The notes under the pieces were generated by a model. It was not told the origin of the DNA. It ran no database searches and saw nothing but the letters and a program-made list of their open reading frames with translations. From Antedon mediterranea (Eukaryota; Echinodermata; Crinoidea; Comatulida; Antedonidae), in the NCBI RefSeq assembly GCF_964355755.1, contig NC_092670.1, positions 4,179,001 through 4,243,000 on the forward strand: a stretch of 64,000 bases of DNA, in the 5' to 3' direction. Below, piece by piece: positions 48,001 through 63,331 of the stretch. Positions within the stretch are counted from its first letter, which is position 1. Every line of letters starts with the position of its first letter. Both the position numbers and the translations under genes were made by a program.

Positions 48001-51000
48001 GTTGAAATGCTTATGGCTTATAAAATGAAGGATATAGAATCTAAAAGAACATTCAATAAAATAAAGATTGAAACAGATTAAAATGTGCAAGATTTTTGTT
48101 AAGTGGCTTGAGTTAGAATAAAAAATAATTGATATATAAAGACTACTTAAAGACTACTTTAAGTTCAATAATTCAACTCCATTTATAAACAGATCCTAGT
48201 TACTAAGCCAAGAGGCGTTCACAGAAAAAAAAATGTATAAAAATTCCCAAATGCAAAAATAAATCTTTAGTTTAAGCTGTTCAGATTATGATAAAGCCTG
48301 GTTTTCATTATTTAGTTTATTCTTTACTTCGGCTGAATTATATTTTTAGTAACATTCAGTTACAAGGTTTAAAAGTATTTGAAGTAATACTTAAAACTTA
48401 TCAGTATTATTTCGATTTAGAAGCATACTCCTTGACTTTGCCAATTAATCATCTACTGTATGCAATAACTACCGACGATGATGCAGTTTTTATATGGAAA
48501 TCAGGCTTAACAAGTTTGTGTAATATAATTATTAAATTTAGTAATATTTTATTAATCCAGAGGAATGCAAAAGAAATAGAAAGGCTGAAGAAAGAAGAGC
48601 AAAAAAGACGAGAATGGCAGCCAGCATCGCAGGATAGTTCTGAATATGAGACTGATGATGATCTTAATCATGACATTGAACTTAAGTAGGAATAATAATG
48701 TTGCTTGGTGCAATATTTGATACAATATTTCATAGCATACAGTAAATACAGAATAGACTATACCAAATAAATATTTTGTTCAATGCCTAATTAAAATCTG
48801 TCACAAATGTCTTCATTTTGTTTATTGATAGAGACATTTTTTGCTATGAATAATATACCAAACTCTCATTAAATGGTATACTTGTGACATGAAACCAAAA
48901 AGCGTAAATGTTTCTTCTATAAAGTTCTCTAAATATATTATCATCTCTTGTTTTTTAAAGTTCAATGTGCTAAAAAAGTGGAAAGTGGTTTATTTTGTTA
49001 TTGTCATACGTAATTTAAATATATCAGTAAATTTAGTTGAGACCAAAAAATACTTATGATCTTCTTTGTATTTTATATACTGTACAGTAATCACTCTAAC
49101 ACTCTAGATGTATTATGGATAATTGTTTTTATTTTTCTTACTATTATTATTTTTAAATATGTGGTTTTAATTTTCAGAAATTACTTTTTAAAAAGCGGAA
49201 GAAAAAGTGTAGTTTTTTCATCAGGGTAAGTTTGATATTTTTAATGTAGAACAAACATGTTTTGTATCCATTGTTAAATAAGTATTTATGTAGTTATGAT
49301 GTGTGTTAATTTTGTTTTGTTTCATACAAGCATTAAGCTTTCTGTCCTTCTGTTTCTGTGTCATATTTAGAAGTGCTATTCAAGATTTTTAGCTTTAGAT
49401 ATGTAAATGTCAGAGAATAGCAGTACTGTAACTATTGGCTGAATTGCGCCAGATGTGAACATTGGACCGTCAGTCCTTTCTGAAAATTATAGTAAAAGTT
49501 GGCCGAAGCTTGAACGTGGGCCAACTTTATGACTTGGTTTACAGTACCCTGTTTTACTTAGCTACTATATTATTTACCTAATAAATGGGTGTGTTTCAGT
49601 ACATCTCCTAGTTAGATTTGCCAGATTCTTATATATTTCTATTGTATTTATAGTATACAGATATATTTATATATTCATTATTTATTAAAAGTTCCGAACA
49701 AGGCAAGTTTGAAGAGAAGGAAAATACATCTGACAAGTCTTTAAATAGTGATATAGTCTGCAAGTCACCTAATACAGTCCATAAAAGAAGAAAGTGTAAG
49801 AAGAAAAAGTTATCTGAGCCTCCTCGTCCGTACACACCATACACTGCAAACATCAATTGTGGAATGCCACATACAGATTCTTCTGAAAGGCAAGTTGCTA
49901 CACATACAAATTGCAGCATCAAATCATCTCTTTTGTTGTATCATTATCATATCATTTGGTGAGCTTGTTCATCAATTGGTGAGCTTGTTCAGATTCGACT
50001 GCTCTGGCAGAGAATACAGATCTTAGGTTTCTAATGCAGATTTACAAAATGTGTAAAAACATTCTGAGAAATTCAAGTTTGAATAATTACAATTCAAAAG
50101 ATTTGCAAGGAAAAGATTTCTCACGGTAATAATGAATTCGCTTGGATAAAGTGTAGCCAAATAATTAACAAAATTATAAGTAAAGAGCTCTACGTACATT
50201 TTTAAATATTGAAACAAATTTTTTTTTAAATCACAAATTTTGTTGAATTAAAATTCATTTGACGAACCAGACATTTTTGGTTCAGCCTAAATGATGTCTA
50301 GTTTTTAGACAGTAAACTGCCGTGCCATGTAAAAATTCCATATTTTATTTTTAAAAATACTTTCAATAATTTCATAGGAGAGCAATTTTCCGTCAACTAT
50401 GTGCTCTGAACTGGCTACTAGAAGCAATGATGAGTGAGCCTCCAGGTGCAATGATGCCAATCTCCTTATGTTGGAACATCAAATATAAGTAAGTAATAGG
50501 ATTGTTATATTCAATAGTCATACGCAATTTAATGCATTGGTTTGAAATTTCACCCAGGTGAATTGACTATTTTTCCCCAGGTTAAAGCTGCATTCACATC
50601 TCACCCGGATTCGGTCTGGTGCCCTGAGAAAAATATCGTGGAAAATGGGTTCAATGGTAAATTTTTACGATTTGAATCTGTACCTGATTCGAACTCCGAA
50701 TTTGTAGCGATGGATCAAGAAGCCCTTTCTTTTTTAACTTGAGTATTCAAATTGTAACAAATTGTTACATTAATCAAGAAGAGAACACTCACAATTTAAT
50801 TTAATGTTTTAAATGATAATTTTACTAAAACGTTGATATTCATTTTTATTTCAGGGAACTTGAACAAAGTACATTTTGTAAAACAACTTTAAAAAAATTG
50901 AACAAAGATAAAGCCCACGAAACCATATGGATGCATTTTGTAACTAATCCTGTTGAACATATTGTAAGTGTAATCTGTAATACAACATACTAATGCAGTA

Positions 51001-54000
51001 ATATTGTATCCTAAAATTTATAGATTTTAAAGATGAAAAATTAAAAGATAATTAAGATTAATTAAATCAGACTTTGAATAAGATATTTTGTAGTTTGAAT
51101 AAAGTGAATCACTTCCGTAGAAAAAAAACGGAAACAAATAATATTTTTACATAAAATAACATGATAAATGGTTAAATTCAACCAAAAATTCATTGGCTGG
51201 CAGCCAATTTGACAATTTTTTGCTTTAAATTTTAATTTTCGATTCAATTTTCCAATTACAGTACTATTATGTGACATTAAAATTGCATATTCAACAACAA
51301 TGTGTTTAAATTTTTTTTCAGGGGGACAATACATCTTTAACATATTGTATTTTTTGCCACACCTGGCCTTTAATATTATATAGTAAATATATTGTATGCC
51401 TTTTTATTTAACTGGATCTTCAATTGGAATTTTATATTTAGTTTTCCAATATGGATATTACTACTCGATCAAAAGTAAGCAACCACGACATGTTTTGAAT
51501 ATCTTGTTTGAAGTGGTTTGAAATAATTTATTTGTTTTGTTTTCCTAAACTTAACTTATAAGCTCTATGTTTTCTTATGTTCTACACAATTCAATCTACA
51601 ATTGAAATTTTCTAAATAATGTGATCTCAATCAAAAAAACTATAATATTAATATCTTTGATGAGCCGGAATGGAGTTTTTTATGATTTAAAAAAATTGAT
51701 AATCATGAATTTCTTTTAGAATGTTCTGTCAATTTTAGATAAACACATTCTTTCCAATTCAGCTTTGTCACTAATGTTGTAAGCAATATGCTAGTATACA
51801 AATAATGAATGTTTATTATTCAACGATTGTTTAATAGTGCATATTATATTATTGCACGCCATGTGACCCACAATCGTCCAATCAAATGACAGGAATTTAT
51901 TTAAGTGTTATATATTTATCTTTATGTTAGCCTATGATAAGTTTTAAAGTAGTAAGTAATATCAACTCAAAACAAAGGAAGGCCTTATTACATTACATTA
52001 AAAATACACCTAATTGTTGTTTTATTTAGGGAACAAAAACAGCTGGTAGGTTAAGTACATTAACGGCTACAACGCGGTTTTATCGAAGTGCTAGACGAGT
52101 GTCTACAAATGGACCAATTCAAGTACCTAGTAAAGCTCTGTCTGTTGTTTCAAGTTCATCCCCAACATCAAACATGTTTGCAACAGCACAGCCAGAAGAA
52201 ACTACAAAAAAGGCTGTAGAAGATGAAAAGGGTATAGGCTTTTAATTACATTCTTACATACATGCACAATTTGGATTAAAATAAACTTGTGAATTGCTTT
52301 TCAATGGGGGTATCCCAACCATCTACCACTATCAGTGTTAAGCTCTGTCTACACTATCAAATTTGGGCACATCACACTTTTTTTTGGTCAAACTACACTA
52401 GATAGTGTAGACAAAGCTTAAACTAATGTTTTGGCCCTGTGGAAATGTATTACTGTGAACTGTTAATTTTGAAGGCAATCACTGCTCTGTGAAATAACTC
52501 TTAAAATAAACATGCTTTCACAAATTAAAGTTTTCCGACAGTAAAACCTATGTTAATTTGACATTTAAAAACATTTATAGAACTTGAGGTTTAAACTTTA
52601 TTTTTTTTATTCCCTATGCAGCTATAAATAGCTCACTGATAAATATTCAAGAAGACACCAAATATCACGATGAAAATGATCCAGAAGCTACTAGCCGAAT
52701 TGACAAACGGGAAAGGTGAAACTATTATTCATTATTTTGAAAGCGCCTTTCTAAAGATGATCAAAGTACTGTAATTAACAAAATCAACAACATAAAAAAT
52801 TTATAAATGTGCTACTTAGGAAACAAAAAAAAACACAAGAACTAGGAGCCTATGTATTGACCAATTATTTATTATTCATTATTTATAAAGTGCCAATCAC
52901 ACTTAATTGACATATTTCCCTTAAATATTAAGTATTTCACTTTAACTCAATAAAATTGTATTCAATCAGGAGATTTTTTTAAATGTGTGTGTTTCCCTAG
53001 CCTAAGTGTAGACTAGCAAATTTCCAAGGGGATGCTATCCCTAGTTTAGGAACATGCAATTTATAATAATTGGTAACCATTTAACAGTATTTTGTTTTTC
53101 TCTGTAGGTCAGCTTCAATGGTTAGTAATAAAAGTAATCATTGCAATCCGCAGAAATATGTCTTCAAAAAGCAATTATCTGTAAGTACAAATTTAGTTTT
53201 TAATGTATTGTACATGTAATAAGTTTAATTAATAATTAATATTTTTAATTTGATATAGAATTTATTTTTCAGCTGTCAGAAGCATGTATTCATGAAACTA
53301 ATAACAAAATTTAAGATACCTTAGTTTAAAACTAAATTATCTTTATTTCCAAATAACAGCATTTATTCAATATGTTTAAGAATTGTAGAAATGTCAGTTT
53401 TAACCAAAAGTTGTATTAGTAAGCCCGATCCTATCATCTTTACATTCTATCCCATCAAATTCAAAAGTACATCAACTTGCTCATTATATAGAACTAGTCA
53501 ATTTTGAGCAGCCTTACTATCTGATTTCGGAAAAATAAATTATCATCTATACTTTACCGATGTATCTACCAATGTTCTAAAATGAAAGAAATTCAATCAT
53601 TTTATTTCACAATGCATCATATTCAGATTGTCAGTAACAAATACAATGTTCTTTTTCGTCAATCGTGGAACTGTGATTTTTATGTCCTAATAGTAACACC
53701 AGAATGGTAAATTGGTCTTTGCAATAAAATTATTAAAATATATTGTAATTTTGTAGAGGCAGCAATTGGAGGAACAGGATAAGGTTCTGAAAAAGAAGAC
53801 ACCTAATGTGCAAGTTGAAAAATGGGTAAAGTCTACTAACTGGAAGCGAAGGTCAACAAGGTCAGTTAAACATGTTAATATAGTATACAAATAATGAATG
53901 TTTATGCATTGAAAAATTGACTGCTTTATTTTTAACCAGGCAAAGCTGAGTTGAAAATACAGCAGTAAATCATCGAATGAAATATTCTCTCCATTCAAAG

Positions 54001-55988
54001 AATACAAAACATTTATTAAATATTTTATTAAATATTTTTTTTCCCGAATTGAGTTTGGCTTCCCTATACTTCCCATCAAATACAATAAACATGCCTAGGC
54101 TAATTATTTATGCTCATATTAATTTTAAATAAAGTGTAGTCCTAGGCTATTTTTCCTTCAAAATAGGCAATATAATTTCAAAATAATGTTTTTTCTGAAT
54201 ATTTGTTATGGATGCGCGAGAAACAGCCAGGTATGCGTGATGCATAAAAAAATTGGCCCTCATGCGTGAGACTCGTGCATTATGCATGAGAGTTGGCAGG
54301 TGTAGATTTCTTTTTAGTTGTATTGTTGGTAAATTAATGTTTTTCTGTATTTAGTGCACCTGCCCAAGATTTTAAAATGGTGCTACCTAGCAAAAAATAT
54401 TCTTACCTTCCTGTTGACTTGAGGTTGAAGTTTGGAGATGTTGTGGAGGATAAAGATTTGATGCTCCATGATCAACTTGAGGCGATGGAAAAGTAAGTAA
54501 TGTATTACTTTGTTCATGAGCAGTGCCGAAACGGCTATGAGTGCTCAATGGCTAAACCCAGAGGCCCTGGAGCTTATGGGGCCCCTGGGCAGTTCCCAAA
54601 GAAAAAACAGGCATTAAATATGTCGAAAAAGGCTAAAAACACTTTCAAACATACATAAATTAAACTAAAAAGTTGTGTCCTGTAAATACAACTACCACTA
54701 AAAATGCTTTTGAGTGAGCCACACAATGCAAAATTAATAAATTGACTATTTTCAGAAAAAGGCTTTGGAGAAGTGAGGAAAAATTTAAAGCTATCAGTAC
54801 AAAGCTTCATATAAGTACACAACTTGATGAACTGAAAAAAGCAGGACAAGACCCTGAAGAAACTGCAGAGGAGAAGAAGAAAAAGAAAAAAGGAGAAAGT
54901 GAATGCAAATGGTTAGGTTACAAAATGATAACAAACCATAATTTCTATGTATATTTATGGAAGTAATTTTCCACTAATGAATGAATGTAGTTTAGGTCAG
55001 TAATTGATTGGAGTGGAGTAATGAAAACAATGTGGTGTTTGCAGGTTTTGCCCGGCAGAGGAATGGGTCCCTATATGCAACCTGAAAAGCAAAATAAAAA
55101 ACAAATTACAAAAACTGTATATAAATCAAATGAGAAGAAAAAGCTATGTATTAAAAAGTTTTAAATCATCTACTTTTTTTCTACAGGTTCCATACTTTGA
55201 AGGAAAACCTTTCTCAAGATATTATAACTGAAATGCAGTGCAGTGCAATTATTGACAAATTGGAAAGTATTGGTAATATTGAGAGTAGAAAGGTAACACC
55301 ACAGAAGTTCCTTAGTGTTCTATCAGGACTTAGGCACTGGGAAATGTGTTCACCAGATATAAGTGCAGCAATAGAGGTGAGCTTACAACTGCCATAAACG
55401 GCCACTTTACATTGCGTTTACGTCCTTCACCTGGGAACGACGCTACAACACTGAAAAGCACTGTGTATAAGCATGGAGATGTTAGCACCACAAATAATAA
55501 TAATAATACCTGTAGTTCATTCTTATATAGCGCACATATTCAAGCTCTCAATGCGCTGCACATTATTACCCTGGTCATTTTGGATCAAACACGTATGGAA
55601 ACATACTCCTACGTATGGAAACATAGCTAGTAATCAGCACAAAGTTGTGTCTTGATCTAACCCGTACTCATTTTATACACCTGGGTGGAGGCAGGCAAAT
55701 GTAAGTAAAGTCTCTTTCCTAAGGATACAAGCAATGCAGTGAGATTTGGATTCGAACCACGATCTCACAATCAGTAATCCAACGTCCAACACACTGCACC
55801 ACACGCATAATGTTTATTATGTTTTCTTATGTAGACGTCGCCATTTCCATTATTATATTAAAAATATTTATTTTCATTTTCAGTTTATCAGGGAGAATGT
55901 TGTCAATATGAGTATTGAAGATTTTGAGAATTGGTTTCAGTCTGAGATGCCGAATATATTGAGATCCCAGAGTGCTCCACCAATTTAA
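45067..55988 (+). CDS. CCDC60: Coiled-coil domain-containing protein 60 (CCDC60) homologue
   Basis: This predicts 737 residues from 17 exons: 45067-45348, 46441-46616, 47248-47317, 48561-48685, 49178-49225, 49692-49889, 50378-50488, 50855-50963, 51442-51474, 52030-52231, 52622-52715, 53108-53180, 53757-53860, 54355-54492, 54756-54911, 55187-55376 and 55884-55988. All phases agree. The function of CCDC60 is not established. Diagnostic matches to the vertebrate protein as I recall it are RPYTPYTANI, FRQLCALNWLLEAM, LKKLNKDKAHE, WEMCSPDISAAIE and FIRENVVNMSIEDFENW. Charged, coiled-coil-prone stretches occur at EEEEKKKDKEKK, AKEIERLKKEEQKRREW and QQLEEQDKVLKKK. Intron 6 uses a GC donor (AG|GCAAGT), and exon 9 is only 33 bases. 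Exons 2 and 11 have weaker donors (GTTTGG, GTGAAA). Intron 10 holds a MITE and intron 16 a SINE. Confidence 0.9.
46350..46400. repeat. Copy of the AGTTCTGAAAAGAACT hairpin repeat
   Basis: AGTTCTGAAAAGAACTGTTG followed by CCATGCAAACCTT in CCDC60 intron 1 repeats words found at 31564-31646 in the PKS2 5' UTR intron. Confidence 0.5.
52339..52420. mobile_element. Short MITE, TAAGCTCTGTCTACACT ends (copy 1)
   Basis: An 82-base palindromic unit in CCDC60 intron 10. The left end TAAGCTCTGTCTACACTATC pairs with the right end GATAGTGTAGACAAAGCTTA, with a TTTGGGCACATCACA centre. Related copies lie at 58912-59227 and about 59427-59516. Confidence 0.75.
55505..55807 (-). mobile_element. tRNA-derived SINE, copy 2
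   Basis: On the minus strand this reads GTGTGGTGCAGTGTGTTGGA, B-box GGTTCGAATCC (55748-55758), ATTGCTTGTATCC, CACCCAGGTGTATAAAATG, GGGTAATAATGTGC and GCTATATAAG. It matches copy 1 at 17849-18110 in order and orientation. It lies in CCDC60 intron 16 in antisense. Confidence 0.8.
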
Positions 55989-56577
55989 AGTTGCACGAAA
56001 TGTTTACGTACCTATTAAGGTCGAACTCTATAGAGGGTGAACTCCTAACAGGGAAGTGATTCTAACAGGAAGTTTACACGCGCAATACAGGCGTAGTAGT
56101 GCGCAACTGTGTAGGACGCATGACTAACGTATTGATTGTTCAGTCATGGTCTCACGGCCCTGTATTGTAGTTCGCTCTCTAGCCAGTTAATACCTCAGTG
56201 ACTATACCTCAAATACCATATGCATAAAATCTATAATTACATATATAGATACTTGAAGTGTACCTGCTGCCAACTGAAAAGCAGTCCATCAATACAAAAT
56301 GATTTAAAAATTATATTGACACATAATTTACTAGCAAAATAGTATAACGTATTCAGAAAGGAAGAAAATAATACATATATTTTCAATTTAAATGCTTTTG
56401 AAAATCAGGTTGGATTTGTTGAACTAAAAGAGAAATGAATCGAGAGCACTGATTACATTATGTTTTTTTATATATCCAAGATCAAATGGTATTGCACAAA
56501 TGTTTATTTTAATTTTATAAATATTACAAATATGTAGAGGTCTAAATTGTTACATTTAGAGGTTTTTTAATTGTGTA
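55989..56577. other. CCDC60 3' flank
   Basis: Likely 3' UTR and flank. A decayed SINE-like fragment may lie at 56085-56170 (GTGTAGGACGCATGACTAACG resembles the SINE head). No gene. Confidence 0.35.
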
Positions 56578-56835
56578 AGACCCCATGATTGGGTCCTGGG
56601 CCGCTGCAGGATCATCACAAAGACCCCATGATTGGGTCCTGGGCCGCTGCAGGATCATCACAAAGACCCCATGATTGGGTCCTGGGCCGCTGCAGGATCA
56701 TCACAAAGACCCCATGATTGGGTCCTGGGCCGCTGCAGGATCATCACAAAGACCCCATGATTGGGTCATGGGCCGCTGCAGGATCATCACAAAGACCCCA
56801 TGATTGGGTCATGGGCCGCTGAAGGATCATCACAA
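56578..56835. repeat. 43-bp minisatellite, 6 copies
   Basis: Tandem units start at 56578, 56621, 56664, 56707, 56750 and 56793. Each has AGACCCCATGATTGGGTCCT, then GGGCCGCTGCAGGATCATCA. The last two units carry TCATGG for TCCTGG, and the last has CTGAAGG for CTGCAGG. Units are far more GC-rich than the surroundings. CCCCATGATTGGG is a near-palindrome. Confidence 0.97.
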
Positions 56836-56940
56836 ATTATACGTTAAAATGAAATCCACAATCACTGCTTTATATTTTAAAATAAAGTTCATTTATAGAT
56901 TATTATTATTATTTACAGTAGGATAGTGCAGACCACAAAA

Positions 56941-57395
56941 TATAATGATCCTTGTGAGTGATAGTAGTACTAGTATATAATGATCCTGGTGAGTGATAGT
57001 AGTACTAGTATATAATGATCCTTGTGAGTGATAGTAGTACTAGTATATAATGATCCTGGTGAGTGATAGTAGTACTAGTATATAATGATCCTTGTGAGTG
57101 ATAGTAGTACTAGTATATAATGATCCTGGTGAGTGATAGTAGTACTAGTATATAATGATCCTTGTGAGTGATAGTAGTACTAGTATATAATGATCCTGGT
57201 GAGTGATAGTAGTACTAGTATATAATGATCCTGGTGAGTGATAGTAGTACTAGTATATAATGATCCTTGTGAGTGATAGTAGTACTAGTATATAATGATC
57301 CTTGTGAGTGATAGTAGTACTAGTATATAATGATCCTTGTGAGTGATAGTAGTACTAGTATATAATGATCCTGGTGAGTGATAGTAGTACTAGTG
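56941..57395. repeat. 35-bp minisatellite, 13 copies
   Basis: Unit: TATAATGATCCTTGTGAGTG, then ATAGTAGTACTAGTA, starting every 35 bases from 56941 to 57361. The only variable site alternates CTTGTG and CTGGTG. In order the copies read T,G,T,G,T,G,T,G,G,T,T,T,G, suggesting amplification as a 70-bp dimer and later shuffling. Confidence 0.97.
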
Positions 57396-58280
57396 TGTAA
57401 ATTGTATGTTTTATATCATGATACTACAAATTAAAACTATTCAGGGAGTTGTGTTCTCAAAGTAAAAATATTTTCTGTAAATATTCATCAAAGTGCGCCA
57501 AATTCAATTATCAAGTTTTATTGATAAGTGTGTGATTTGTAATACTACTATACTACTAAATGAACATTCCATCTGAAAATCTTTTAAATGAGCTGACTAT
57601 TTTTTATAAGTATAGTTGTAAATAAATGTTCTTAAAATAGTGATATATATTATTATGCAATATTATACAATATGCAATTATTTCAAGATTGATTTAAATC
57701 GTAATACAGTAGTATGTTATTTATAGTTTTTATTTTGTTTGTGCATCTAAATTTGAGTTTGATTTAATATCTCAAAAGAACAAATTAAGAGTGACAGAAA
57801 ACTAGTTGAATTCACTGACCGAGAGTATTTGACCGATAAGCCATTTTGTTTCTATGCTACAGTTTCACAAGGGAGGAGTGGTTTTAATTGTATTAAACTA
57901 CTGTGGAGTAGCTTTGCATCAGGGAGTTGTGTAACTGGTTAGATGTTTTGCCCTTCTCTGACATAATTTGTACTATATATTGAGAAGTGGTTGTCACTAT
58001 TAAAAGAGGTGTTTGAGGGAAAATAAAAAGTACTTTTTAATAATATAGTATTCGTTTTTATGTATTTTGCAGCATATTTATATTGTGAGATAAGCTATTA
58101 CTTCTAGCACGGGCCCCAGTTATTGTCAAATAACTGAATGTGTATGAATGAATGAATAAATGGGTGTAAACTGGATATTTTTTAATTTGAGAGTAAAAAT
58201 AATTGTGGGCCATACATCAAACAATTATACTGTACATACACAAGATGCGAATGTTCGCTACTGCATTACAGTTTATTAAA
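57396..58280. other. Intergenic DNA, no gene seen
   Basis: AT-rich with no recognisable coding or RNA feature. Confidence 0.4.
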
Positions 58281-58473
58281 ATCATCATCTAGACACATGG
58301 TTATCATCATCTAGACACATGGTTATCATCTAGACACATGGTTATCATCATCTAGACACATCATCATGGTTATCATCATCTAGACACATGGTTATCATCA
58401 TCTAGACACATCATCATGGTTATCATCATCTAGACACATCATCATGGTTATCATCATCTAGACACATGGTTAT
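58281..58473. repeat. Irregular ATCATCTAGACACATGGTT tandem array
   Basis: About eight units of the core CATCTAGACACATGGTTAT with spacers ATCATC or CATCATGG of differing length, so the period varies between about 19 and 31 bases. Confidence 0.9.
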
Positions 58474-58710
58474 TATAAACTGTAAAGAGTGTAGGGATAA
58501 CCGGCGAAATTGTCTGTCAACAAAGTGTTCTGTCGGCCACATGTCCTGTAGACCTAAATGTCTGTCGACGAAATGGCAATCCATGAACCCCCGCCTCAAA
58601 TGGGAGAATCCCATCACATTTCTATTCAAATCATCACTACATACATTAACACAAATGATTAGAAACAAAATGAAACATGAAAACACATACTGTATCACCA
58701 TCAGGGTATT

Positions 58711-58716
58711 TTTAAT
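58711..58716 (-). terminator. Possible RPS8 polyadenylation signal (ATTAAA)
   Basis: ATTAAA on the minus strand about 40 bases after the RPS8 stop. The short 3' UTR would suit a ribosomal protein mRNA. No better AATAAA was noticed nearby. Confidence 0.4.
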
Positions 58717-58756
58717 ATGAACATTTTTTTTTAGCAGATTACAGCTGATTAGTTAT

Positions 58757-62136
<3,380 letters not shown>

Positions 62137-62315
62137 GATTACTGGATTGCTATAACGAAAAGGCCGTGCATGCTGGGATCGGAAAACACAAACACACAAA
62201 CAGGTTTATGGAAAATTAGAGGGCGGCAAATTGCGAAAAATGTAAAAATGTCCGCCGCGCGCGACGATTAAAATCCGATCAAAACATTATCATTATTTAT
62301 TTATTCTTAGTTTAA
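62137..62315. promoter_or_regulatory. Divergent promoter between RPS8 and an unknown gene
   Basis: Only 179 bases separate the two start codons. On the minus strand a pyrimidine tract CCTTTTC (62163-62157) is a likely 5' TOP transcription start for RPS8, giving a roughly 26-base leader. A GC-rich CCGCCGCGCGCGACG word near 62251-62265 is the only CpG-dense part. No TATA box was seen. Confidence 0.65.
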
Positions 62316-63331
62316 ATGGCTCCAATTTTTATGACCAATGAAATAGAATCCAATGTTAAAAAACTAATACAATCACTTTCAGGTTTTCAGGTAAGATTTG
62401 TTATCTAGGCCTAGATCCTAGGCTAGGCCTACGAATCCAATTCGCTATCTAGCTAGGCCTAGAGAGTACTCCACCATCCCCTGACCTAGCTTCCCTAGCA
62501 GGCTAGCGGTTCTGCTTGGGACGGTTCGGCCCAGGCAGGGGAACGTGTAGACCCAGTGACTTTTCGGCCTATTTAAGAGGGACAGCAGTATGTAATAGTA
62601 AATAATAATAAAGTCCTAGGCCTCCCTCTAGTACAAATAAGTTTAAGATGAATTTCATTCTATTTTCACTAAACCTGAAACCACCAGTCGATCCGAAATT
62701 GAAAACAAACAACAAACAGCACAGCAGGCTATGTGGTATTGTATTGGATTTCTCACAGATTTTTATCCTGTAATGCGAGAAGATTTTTTTCCCGTAAACA
62801 AAATTAAAATCACACGATCTTTAAAAAAATAATATAAATAAAACCAAAACATAAATTTTTTTATTTTATTCAATTTATCCATCGTATTAAATCATTGATG
62901 AATGCTAGGCCATTAAGTAAAAAAGACAGTGCCCCAACTTTATACGTGAAGTAGAACAGTTTATAGACAACACAAGTTGATTTCCTCTCGCATGGCAAAA
63001 ATTCTCAAAATGTTTACAGAAACCTGAACGTGCATTAGATCGCATTATTAATTATCACCTTTAGATATCACTTTTTTGTTGGATAGAGCTAATTCCAAAT
63101 TGCAAGAATACAATCAGGTGTGTTATAAAGGCTATTGTTAATTATTAATTCAGTAAATAAGGTGTCTCCATAAGCCTACATATGATAAAGGAAAGTTTCA
63201 ACTCTGTTTGTTTTGATCTTTCAGGAAAAATCTGAAAATTTTCAAACCTGTCTTCAGTTTGTTTTATCAAATTTCCGATTTCATCGTTTCTTAGATGTTG
63301 ACAGTCACAAAGTTGAGCGGCAAATCAAAGG
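62316..63331 (+). CDS. Unidentified gene, first two coding exons (partial)
   Basis: Start ATG at 62316. Exon 1 (62316-62390) has 25 codons: MAPIFMTNEIESNV, then KKLIQSLSGFQ. Donor CAG|GTAAGA. Exon 2 (63225-63331) after TTTCAG reads EKSENFQTCLQFVLSNFRF, then HRFLDVDSHKVERQIKG, with donor GG|GTAATC and exit phase 2. It continues beyond the right edge. The sequence is helical and mixed-charge, and I do not recognise the family. Gene status rests on good splice sites, an open phase-consistent join and the head-to-head position with RPS8. Confidence 0.6.

Noticed and set aside
48288-48560. Upstream part of a long open frame before CCDC60 exon 4
   Set aside because: A clear acceptor at 48559-48560 and phase agreement show that this part is intron.
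56578-57395. CRISPR-like arrays
   Set aside because: The repeats are directly tandem with no unique spacers, and the genome is eukaryotic.
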